From positions 62,668,501 to 62,732,500 of the forward strand of contig CM075651.1 in NCBI GenBank assembly GCA_037953625.1: a DNA stretch of 64,000 nucleotides, given 5' to 3'. Under the pieces are notes generated by a model. That model searched no databases and was not told where the DNA came from. It was given only the letters and a program-made list of their open reading frames with translations. The position numbers and the translations under genes were made by a program. Shown here in pieces: positions 55,148-64,000 of this stretch (within the stretch, counting starts at the first letter, position 1; each line of letters starts with the position of its first letter). The DNA is from Crotalaria pallida (Eukaryota; Streptophyta; Magnoliopsida; Fabales; Fabaceae).

Positions 55148-57449
55148 ATGAGTAGGGATTGGTTTAGAAAATGGACTGGGGTAGTCTCCCTGTCATCGAG
55201 CAGTAGTAAGGAGGAGGACGGCTCCTCCTCCTCGTCCTGCTCCTCCACAGAGGTAGACGAGGCGTTCCGTTGCCAGAGGGAGTATAGGCGGAAATATGAG
55301 AGACGAGTTCTGGAGGTCGATCCCGTTGAGGTCGTCTATCCTCGGGATTTGGAAGAGAAAAGAGAGTGGATACAGCAATATGCTTGGGCCGAGTTTGCTG
55401 ATGGTAGAGAACGTGCCGACTTTCAAAAAATGGAGAGGGAGAGGATGTACGATCGGGGGGGTACCTGTGGTAGAGGGGAGATGCTCGCCTCTCGGAACAA
55501 CTTCGAGGGGATTTTCTGGGGGGTTATTCTTTGTGACCCGTAAGACTAACACCGAGCTCCCCTGTTCTTCCACAGATATCATGCCACCCAAAAAGTGCAT
55601 CAGCCGTCCCGAGCTTTACCCTGCACCTACTGATGCCGATCTGTACCAATGGGTCGATGTGGAGCCCAAGGGAGTCCAATCCAGCTTAAACTCTAAGGAT
55701 AAACTAGCTAGAGTGAAGGAGCCGTGCTACCTTGCTCGGGGGATGCTGCTGGGACCTCGTACCAAATTCTCCCTTGCTTGGAAAACGACCGAATTTATTC
55801 TCGGACAGATGTCAACTCCTTCTTCTTTTATGCTTATTTGATACACAATCTTGGTGTAACCTTGCCATTTACCGATCTGGAAATGAGGGTGTTAAACGAG
55901 CTCGGATTAGCGCCTTCGCAGCTTCACCCCAACACTTGGTCATTCTTGCGGGCATTTCAAAAATATTGCGGGGCCAAGGAGTTGGTATGTACAGTTCGTC
56001 TTTTCCTATGGATGTACAACCCGTTCGTCAGCAATGTAGACGGGGTGACTGGTCGTCTTTGGGTGTCGGCTAAGGCCCGGGCTCACTGTGGTTTGTTTGG
56101 CATGTTCTCCGAATCTTGGAAACATTTTAAACCAAGATTTTTTAAATACAAGTACGTTGGAACGGGGCTACCTTGGTTTCGGTCCGAGACGGGACCGAAG
56201 TTCCCTTTGGAGTGGACCCCCGAGTTCTTTAATCGCCATACCAGCACGCCGCAAAGGTGGTCGGGCGTAACCCTGGATGCCGACGAGGCCGTAACAACCC
56301 ACCATTTCCAGACTGAATATCGTGCTCGGAAATTCCAGCTTGATATTGGCGTTTTCATGCAGTGTCCTGACAACGAAGTCTTGAAAAAAATTGGTAGTTA
56401 CTTTTGCTCTTATACTTGTACATTTTCTTTCAGCTTTCTTATTGATTTCTCTTTATCCTTTTGTGTTTGCAGAAGAATATTGGTCGAACATGTCGTCCAA
56501 GGCAGTGAAGGCTGTGCTAGATGCACGGAAGAGGAAGAGGCCCGAAAACCCTTCCAATGAAGCGGTGGCTGCCGAAGTCTCCACTGAGACGACCTCAACC
56601 GAATTCGCTCCTCTTCACCTAACTCCGCCTGCAGTGATCATAGCCCCACCTCCTCCTCAATCTCCGAGTCCAAGCACTGAGGTAATCCTTGCTGCAGGTA
56701 CTCCGCCCTCGGAAGCTGGTGCTCTTCCGAGGCCGCCGACCACCCTCGCCAAAACTTCGGTCAAAGACGCTCTCATCAAGATGTCGGGAGCTGAGTGGAA
56801 AAAGAAGGCTGAGGACATGGCCTGTCAGCTGAAAAGGGCCACAACCATGTTTACTGTGCTGGCCGAAGTCGATGACGATGTGGCTGATGGAGTGTCACCG
56901 GCCAAGAAAAAAGCTCGGTCTGCTATGGCTGCCGAGGTGGAGGAGCTGAAGAGTGGCAAAAATGCTGCTGAGCAAAAACTGGCCGAGTTGGAAGGGAAGC
57001 ACCGCCAACAGACCGAGGAGCTTCTAAAAAATCATGAGGAAGCTTTGGCCCAAGTGAGAGCGGATGCTAGGGAGGCTGGTCGTCAGGAAGGCCTTGCTGA
57101 GGTGGAGAAGGTTAGAACTTTGCGGAAGAGAAGGGCTGCTCAAGCTCTTAAATATAAGGTAGCCGCATCTGAGTCAGACTTCAATCTTGAGAGGGTGGCG
57201 AGCAAAATTTTTACCAGTGCAGTAGAGCAAATTCTTCATCTGAACCAAGGGCTCCGAATCCGGTATGTCGGTGCCTCTGCCGGGTTCGGGGTGGAGGATG
57301 GGAAGATAGTCGATTATGACAAGGATGGGGTCGAGGTTGACCTGGACCAGCCCGAGGAGAACCTTCCCAACCCCTTGGTGGAGAAGCCAGATGAAGAGTT
57401 CGACCCGAGCTCGGTTGTCCTTTCTGATGTTGAAGATGAAGCAGCATAA
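55148..57449 (+). pseudogene. Antisense gene (aORF) of Tat element C
   Basis: Diverged relative of the genes at 19771-22293 and 29961-32530. ATG 55148 (MSRDWFRKWTGVV) opens an acidic serine-rich part to 55540. The middle needs frame changes around 55541-55790. The Transposase_28-like domain reads from about 55790 (FFFYAYLIHNLGVTLPFTDL, GLAPSQLHPNTWSFLRAF) to about 56390. An intron-like GT..TTTGCAG segment of about 80 bases ends at 56472. The last exon starts MSSKAVKAVLDARKRKRP (56490) and holds a proline-rich stretch, a coiled coil and the acidic end VVLSDVEDEAA (57449). The three-part layout and the VxLSDxE end equal A and B despite low overall similarity. Function unknown. Confidence 0.75.
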
Positions 57450-57554
57450 GCCCCTTATGCGGGGCAGCTTGCGATTTGTCTATGTTTTTTGTAACATGTT
57501 TGACAATGTTGGATTGTATTTTGCTTTGCTTATTGTGTACAACATTTTATTTTT

Positions 57555-58067
57555 ATGCAAGTTCTTTCAAGTTATAACTTGTTGCATGCTGTTATATTTA
57601 TGCAAGTTTTTATTCTAACTTGTTGCATACGTACTATGTCCGAGGTCGGAGTTATGCAAGCCTTTTCTTTAACTTGTTGCATGGACACGAGTTTTACTTT
57701 ACCAACTCTTTGCATGTTTATTCGTTCGACCTCGGATCCGAACTGCGATCAGTTAGGTGGTCACCAAAAAAGCTTTAAAAAAGAATGCAAGTGTTTGAGA
57801 CTTGTCGCATATTGTAACTTTTATGCAAGTTTTTGTTTTGACTTGTTTCATATATACCGTGTCCGAGGTCGTCACTAAGCAAGCTTTGCATAAATGCGAG
57901 TTTTTATTGACTCGTTGCATGCTTCATTCATTTTTAGACCTGGGGTCTGAACTGCGATCAGTTAGATAACTTGGCTTAAAAATACAAGTGTTTGATACTT
58001 GTTGTTTTTTAGATAAACAAGTAAAACTACTTTTGAGAATACAAGTCCTTTACCAACTTGTTGTATT
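57555..58067 (+). repeat. Array of about eight related hairpins
   Basis: Repeated units of form ATGCAAGT - loop - ACTTGTTGCAT at 57555, 57600, 57654, 57785, 57823, 57894, 57982 and 58039, each 24-33 bases long with a three-base bulge in the right arm. Arms change together: CGAGT/ACTCG at 57894, ATAC/GTAT at 58039. The array lies just after the stop of the antisense gene, in its presumed 3' UTR. GGTCCGAACTGCGATCAGTTAG-like words between hairpins also recur (57740 and 57950). Confidence 0.8.
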
Positions 58068-58771
58068 CAGACCTGATCGGACCTAAAAAAACTTGTGCCC
58101 AAGACATTCTTGTTTAAAATGTAGTATAAATAACTCGGATAAACTCGGACGACTCAGTGAGTGTAGTAATCTTATAAGTTTTCCTCTGAATAAAGGTACT
58201 GTATATAAGTGCATACGGTTGGGATCTCGGATTCACCCGCCTTAGCCGAGGTGGGTGTCCTCGTCCCCGATGTGAAAGAGGTTGCTGAGTGAAGTTATGT
58301 GAGAACATTTCACAGCAAGCTGTACTTTACCGGGTGTCCCTTGTACACTGTGCATATGAGCCGATCTTATCTAGAAGACGTTGGCTGTGCATAGCGCCAT
58401 GCAACATTTAGGTGGCTAGTGCTAAATGAGAAGCTAGGACGTACTTATATAAAACTGTGGCACTTGAGTATGAGCAAGTTTTTACTTTTCATTAATCGTA
58501 GACATGAGTACATTGCTTTTTGGAAAAGTGAATATATCACAATGGAAATGTAAAAACATGAACAAAATTTAAAGGAAGCAAAATTTAAAATGAGCTTGAA
58601 TTTGAATTTTTAGATGAGGATGCTGGTGACTGCCGATGATATCTGAGGTAAACCTATTTGAAACAGGTTCTCAGTGTTGTAAAGTCTTGGGAATCCTTGA
58701 GCTCGGTTCTTTCGGGAATTTCCCAGAGTATGTTTCCAGAACGCCTCTGTTGGGACTTCCCGGTTTCGAGC
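58068..58771 (-). other. Spacer of C between antisense gene and gag-protease reading
   Basis: Non-coding. 58225-58275 shows the GCCGAGGTGGGTGTCCTC block shared with the spacers of A and B. No RT or integrase motif on either strand. Confidence 0.65.
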
Positions 58772-59192
58772 TCATTTCCCGCTTTTCCGGTAGTTAAGAC
58801 CGATGTCTGCTCCTCGGGGCGCGAGGTGATCAGGCTCGGACAACCCGGGTTGCGCTGTTTTGTTGTCTTGGTCGGCTATGTGACGTCCTCACTTTAATTA
58901 GTTAATTTTTAGGTTTTAATAAAATCGGTGATTTAAAATTTCTTTTTTTAAAACTTAAATACTTGTAAAAATCCTTAGGAAGAATCCGAAAGAGTTTCCT
59001 CTGTTTATCGGACTTTCCAAAGTTTTCTTCTAATTAAACCTGTCAAACCAAAATTATTTAAAAACATAAAACACAAAAATATTACAAACAACTTAAATGA
59101 TCCTACGCCCGATTGGAACTAGTCTCAGGGCATAAAACTATTACATATTCAGTTTTACAAAATAACAGTCCACTCAAAACAAAATATATATA

Positions 59193-59207
59193 TTCCACGT
59201 AGTGGAA
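59193..59207 (-). other. U5 hairpin, solo Tekay LTR
   Basis: TTCCAC and GTGGAA around a TAC loop (minus strand), just after GGCCGAGCAG. Same position as the other U5 hairpins, but different stem bases. Confidence 0.6.
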
Positions 59208-59927
59208 CATAAATCTGCTCGGCCATGACCCATGTAAACTCCGCTTCTGTACCTGTAAAAGTATAGCAAGAAGGGTAGCATTACACAGGACTTAGGAAGA
59301 TAAATTCTCAAAGAAGACATAGCAAATAACTAAGCCTACACTATTCTGAATCTTCCTTATTCATAAATTTTCATATATAATTAAGTTCTTCTAATTTTTC
59401 TCTTATTTTTACATTCTTTTAATATATATTTCTTCACTTTTTTTTTATTCCATTAATATACATTTATTCATAAAGCTTTCATATAATTTATTTCTTCTAA
59501 TTCTTTTAATCTTTGGTTTTCCTTTTCTTTCTTTCATTTTTATTAGCATACTTATACATGAAGATTCATGTGCTTGCTTTCTTTTAATTCCATTCTTTAT
59601 TTCATTTTACAGTATTCATTATGTAGTCCAACCTCAGCCAGCCGTACGGTACTGAGCGCCGACTAATTCTTTTAATGCCGATACGCCTCGTCAGGATCGC
59701 ATCGAAATTTTATCTTGTCTTTTGCTTTACTAGCAAAATAATAATTCCATTAGGTATTCTTGCTTGCACATTGGTTAGGATGGTATCTTCACCCAATAGG
59801 ACTTCTTCTCACTCAGGACTTCTTGACCCATAAGACCTTTCCCTCGTTAGGGCCTTTTCTTTATTTTCTTTTCTTCACTCACTTTCATATATTCTCAATT
59901 ATTCATGATTCATGCTTATATTTGGTG

Positions 59928-60110
59928 CTGCAGCTATTAATCGTCGCGTAGGATCCACGTAACCTAACGAGCCTTTGATCTTATGGGGATTTTTCCTGAG
60001 CGAGGTTTGTACCTATTGGGGCTAATTCGGGCCTACTTTGCTAGTAGGACCCTGTCCTAACCGTGTGCACCTAATGGGTGTGGATCCCAATACGCGATTA
60101 ATAGCTGCAG
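59928..60110. repeat. 183-bp inverted-repeat unit in the solo LTR
   Basis: Arms at 59928-59958 and 60080-60110: outer 16 bases CTGCAGCTATTAATCG and inner GGATCCAC match exactly in inverse order, the middle less well. 121 bases lie between. No clear target duplication, so it may be an RNA structure or an old foldback insertion. Confidence 0.7.
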
Positions 60111-61399
60111 ACCCCATTGTTTTTCTTTTACTTTACCTTACATTTCCTTTTCAGAAATAACACATATACATGATTTGTATTATAGCATTTCGTTTATGTT
60201 TGTATCTTATCTTTGATCTGTATTTTCATTTATGTCTTATCATGTGACTTGTTATCATTTTCTTTATCTTCACTTAAAGGTGTTAGCATACAAAACTAAC
60301 ATTCACAACATTTGCACATTCACCATCATTTTCCCAATATAAACCTCTTACCCCTTCCTTATCTTTTCGATTAATTAATTGATTACTATTCTTGTTTAAC
60401 TATCTTTATTAATTTCCCACACATACCCAATATTCTGATTCTTTCATTAGCTTGTGATACCTCTAATCTTACTAAGTCCTAGGTTCATTTTTAAGACCCA
60501 TTATCTCACATATAAGCATTCAAGCATAACAACACAATTCACTTACACATAGCATTCCAAACAATTTGGCGGGTTCATTTTGTTTATTCACCTACTCGAT
60601 TTATTACCTTTATTTCCCTATAGTTTCCTCATTCATTATCTGTTCATTTAACACTTCCATACTAAATTCACACATTACAAGCATCATCATATACTACATA
60701 TATTCGCAATTTATCTAATGAGTTCATTTCCTTTATTCTTAAGCTTTGTTTATTGTCTATTGCAATTACCCCATTGTATATTATTCTAGCTAATCTTTTC
60801 TATTCTCAGCTACCACTATAGCATCCTAGAATTTACTCTCTAAGTAAAGGTAAGAAGGGTTTTCACATTACCAAAATGGGGGTTTTGAGGAAGCATCCTC
60901 ACCAAGCTCTAATCCATGCCTCTTAGCTTCCTATTCCTTGCCCTTAATCACTTCCTAAGCTTCCTTGCATGATTAGAAGACCCTATGCCACCGATTACAC
61001 AAATTGGGGTTTGATAGGGAATTGGGATTTCATGAGAAAGAGGAAGTAATATGTGTTTTTGGAGAGGGAAAATTCATGAGGAATTGATTTGGAAGTGATT
61101 TGTGGCACTAATTTTTGATAACTTTGAGTGATTATGGGGATTGGAAGGATTTAGGGTTTTGAATTGGGAATTGGGGATTTGAGGGGTTGAGAATGAAATT
61201 GGGGTTTTTGTTGATAGAAAATCATGGGGATTTGATGGGGAATGATTATGGGATGTTAATTTGATTTGATTTGGTGTTATTTTAACATTGGAGAAGGATT
61301 GGGGATGAAAACCCTAGAGAGAAGCCGGAGAAAAGAAGAGTGAGAAAGTGATTTTTGGGGTTAAAATGACCCCAACTCGTGTTTTTATTTTTTGCTGAT

Positions 61400-61590
61400 C
61401 TGATAAAAACACTCGAGTCTTTTCCAAATCACTCGAGTGAATTCATGAAAAATACTCGAGTCTTTTAGTGAATCTGAGGGCTTTGCCTTTCCCTGATTCA
61501 GGATTTGTAAAACACTCGAGTCTTTTAAAAGACTCCAGTCTTTTCCAAAACACTCGAGTCTTTTCCAAAAGACTCCAGTGTTTTGCCCAG
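61400..61590 (-). repeat. Reiterated ACTCGAGTCTTTT motif in the solo LTR
   Basis: At least eight copies of A(C)ACTCGAGTCTTTT or its variant GACTCCAGTCTTTT, in both orientations. It lies where the related LTR at 1450-1710 has GC-rich GCCCAGGCGC repeats. Confidence 0.8.
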
Positions 61591-61982
61591 TACCCCATTT
61601 ATTCATTTTCCTATTTTCCTCCTATTTTCTTCCTGCATCAATTCGAGATAACTTCTTCGTTCACCGTCGGATCTTGCTCAAATTTGACGAGTAACTTCCT
61701 AAAAATCATAACTTCATATCCAACGGTGGAAATTGTGTTTTGAGTCCTAAATCTTTTATTTTGAATTTCCTAACGTCGGGTGTTTATAACACCGAAAAAT
61801 CGATTTTTAACACTCGTTTGGGTCTTCTTTAAATTCGCTTCTCGATGCCAATGCTCCTAGACTCCTATATGGCACTCAAAGTATTCCTAATCCATCATTT
61901 TAAATCCCTTCTATGATAATCCTCACTTCCAAATCTTACTATTATTCTAATTATTATTAGAATAAAAATTCGGGATGTTATA

Positions 61983-64000
61983 GGCTAGCTCTTCCTTTGC
62001 TATCTTCCTCTGAACAGGAGCAGCTGCTCGGATTTCTTCTGCCGGTATTGGATTTTCTTCGGCCTTGTGATGGTCACCCGAGGTGAACCGATAGGAGAGG
62101 CCGGGGAGATTGTAGGCAATGTTGCAAAGTGGGAGCTTTTTCATCTTGAGACACCAGAGCTCAGGAATTTGAAGAGCTAGGCTTAGGAAATGGGCAGGGA
62201 GTTTACTTCGGCTCTCAATTCGGAGCGATACCGAACGGAGGGCAGGGTTATTCTCAGTTAGAGAAATGAGAGAATTCTCCCCCTGTGGGGGGTTGGAGAG
62301 GACTGGAAAAGAAAGGGGATTTCCTTTAAATGCATCTTGGATTTTTTGGGGAAGGTTGGCATCCATGTTAACATCTTTGCTTGGGACAGAGGGGAAGAGG
62401 GGGATTGCCAACCATTCTTCTTGAGGAAAGGTCCCAAAGACATCTCGTTCGAACTGAACCTCGGCCAATAGAACACTCCCCTTGGTCAATGTCGGATCAG
62501 TGAACTCCTTCTGCTTCTTTTTTACCTCCCGTAGGCTCGCATTGTAGCAGAGTCGGGCTCTCACCTGATCAGCTTTGACCGTGACGACCTTGTCGTCGGA
62601 TCCGACAAATTTCATTGCTAAGTGTACTGTTGAAACCACTGCCCCAAAAGCATGTAGGCAGGTTCGTCCCAGTATCACGTTGTATGGGGATTCAGAGTCA
62701 ACCACTAAAAATTTGATAATCTCCGTTCGGGCCGAAGGCTGGTTTCCTAAGGTCACCGGGAGGTGAATGGCTCCCAGGGGGCGGATTGCCTCACCCGTGA
62801 AGCTGATGAGATTGCCTTCGAACTGCACGAGGTCTGCCGACCTCAGCTTCAGCGCTTGAAATGTATGAAGAAAAACAATGTCAGTCGAGCTTCCTTGGTC
62901 GATGAAAACTCGGGCGACTTCGAAATTGCCTATCAACGCCGTAACACCATTGGATCATTGTGATCCGAGATGACGTCTTCCATGTCTTGGTCAGAAAAAA
63001 TGATAGGGATGTTCCTAGATGGTTTTTTGCCAACGGGTTTGTGGTGGACAGCGAGAACTTGGTTGACGTACCTTTTCCTCTCTGCCCTCTTTTCTCCGCC
63101 ACCGGCAAAACCTCCCGAGATAGTTTCAACTCGGAAGTTTTCCGGTGACTTGTCCAGATCTTGTACCACGACCATGTTTACTCGTTGTGGTTCTTCTTCC
63201 TTCTTTTCTGCTGACGGGTCGGCTTTGGCTTTTCCTTTATCGTTGTCTGGGATACGAGACTTTCTTCGGCCTCGTCTTTCCACCGCTTCGCGCACATACT
63301 GCTGCAATTTTCCCCTTCTCACCATATCCTCAATAACATCCCGAAGCCAGGTGCACTGATCGGTATGGTGGCCGTACCCGTCGTGGAAATTGCAATATTT
63401 GGATTTGTCCCTAATATTGTTTTGATTTCTGAGAAAAGGGGGCTGAGGTATACTCCTGAGTTCGGTCTGCATGGTCTCTCTCCAGACTTGAGACCTCGGG
63501 ACCGTCAGGGGGGTGTAAGAATCATACTTAGTGATGACGGACGTCGGCGGTCCTCTTGTTGGCCGACGTGAGAGCGAACTCGGTCACCCTGGTCTGCTTT
63601 TCCTCCTCTATCATCCCTGTTACCGCGAGGACGACCTCGGGGGAGGGTACTTTGCGAAGCGGCTTGAGCATTTTCCATCCTACTTGACTGTCCTTTGTTG
63701 AATTCTTCGAGGTTGATGTATTTATTAGATCTCTGCCTCAGCTCGGCCATATCTCTCGGCGGCTTCCCGATCAAAGAGTCTTTAAATCCTCCCTCGGCCA
63801 GGCCTTGAGTGAGGAGGAGGACAGCCACCTCGGGAGATAGATTGGGGACTGAGCTGGATTCGCTGTGAAACCTGTGCAGGTATGCACGTAAGGATTCTTC
63901 TAGTTTTTGCGTCACTGTTGCTAACGTGTGGTCCGATCTAGGTTGCACATAGCTAGCAGTATACCTGTTAAGAAAGACTCGCTTCATTTATGCCCAGTTG
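61983..64000 (-). pseudogene. gag (C-terminal part) and protease of Tat element C
   Basis: From 64000 downward: gag part (LNRYTASYVQPRSDHTLATV, MAELRQRSNKYINLEEF); a TAA just before 63987; frame shifts between about 63540 and 63480; the zinc-knuckle-like CNFHDGYGHHTDQC; a shift at about 62936; then protease with FIDQGSSTDIVF and YNVILGRT. A tail of about 170 codons follows, unlike any pol part of A or B, up to the inserted LTR at 61983. Beyond that insertion the frame continues about 35 codons to a stop at 58772-58774. The gag core is clearly homologous to that of A and B but much diverged. Confidence 0.85.

Larger units (their letters stand above)
58879..61982 (-). repeat. 3.1-kb solo LTR of Tekay type
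   Basis: Flanked by GGCTA on both sides (58874-58878, 61983-61987). On the minus strand it starts TATAACATCC (a change from TGTAACATCC) and ends GGACGTCACA. It shares ordered blocks with the LTR at 1088-9305: CCACCGTTGGATATGAAG, TTTACAGGTACAG, GGCCGAGCAG, hairpin and GGAAACTCTTTCGG. No internal region, so the element was lost by LTR-LTR recombination. It splits the gag-protease reading of element C. Frames inside are accidental. Confidence 0.92.
53660..64000 (-). mobile_element. Tat-type element C, 3' part, without RT-integrase
   Basis: 3' LTR, polypurine tract, antisense gene, hairpin-rich spacer, then a 3.1-kb solo Tekay LTR inside, then protease and gag running to the window end. The 5' LTR lies outside the window. 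After removing the inserted LTR, the reading goes from protease through an unrelated tail to a stop at 58772-58774, with no RT, RNase H or integrase between it and the antisense gene. It looks like a non-autonomous Tat derivative. Confidence 0.8.

Noticed and set aside
55540..55575. GT..AG segment of 36 bases as an intron in the antisense gene of C
   Set aside because: Too short for a plant intron; the frame change there is more likely an indel or a different splice pattern.
57555..58067. CRISPR or tRNA-like cluster
   Set aside because: Hairpin units have irregular spacing and no tRNA features; they lie in an LTR element.

Overview
This window is repeat-dense plant nuclear DNA. I found no cellular gene, tRNA, rRNA or CRISPR array. 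It holds LTR retrotransposons of three Ty3/gypsy lineages plus one LINE, inserted into one another. The lineages are: Athila (tRNA-Asp primer site, no chromodomain), Tat (two RNase H domains and an extra antisense gene) and chromodomain elements of the Tekay/Del type (long LTRs ending TGTTACA). Together they point to a flowering plant, probably a dicot; I cannot name the species.

Left part (1-12923). The 3' end of a Tekay-type element (integrase C-terminus and chromodomain, 523-1100) has its integrase cut by the end of another Tekay LTR (1-517). Its own 3' LTR (1088-9305) is split by a highly rearranged Athila copy (2432-7988). In that copy two LTRs and two primer sites face each other around a single gag-protease-RT fragment. 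9306-12840 is a pile of further Tekay-like LTR pieces.

Middle (12924-25805). Tat element A (12924-23570, + strand, duplicated target GTTTC) carries gag, pol and, in antisense, a spliced-looking gene with a Transposase_28-like domain and a coiled-coil tail. It sits in the 3' untranslated part of an older Athila-like element whose 3' LTR is 24331-25645.

Right part (25806-64000). A Tekay-type LTR on the minus strand (end at 25806, continued at 52067-53659) hosts a LINE. The LINE is split by Tat element B (28690-51931, minus). B is split in gag by a young Athila element Y (39708-49862, minus, duplicated target GCTGA), which has one gag-pol frame with two stops. Part of B's pol is tandemly triplicated (1211-bp unit). 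Further right are a solo Tat LTR (52886-53392) and the 3' end of a third Tat-type element C (53660 to window end, minus). C keeps gag, protease and the antisense gene but shows no RT, RNase H or integrase, and is itself interrupted by a 3.1-kb solo Tekay LTR (58879-61982, target GGCTA).

The most interesting signals are: the antisense gene kept in three Tat copies, including a copy that lacks RT-integrase; an array of eight hairpins with compensating base changes downstream of one copy of that gene; a U5 hairpin with compensating changes in four Tekay-type LTRs; the mirror-image Athila copy; and the 1211-bp triplication. All intervals, target duplications and mismatch counts were read by eye.
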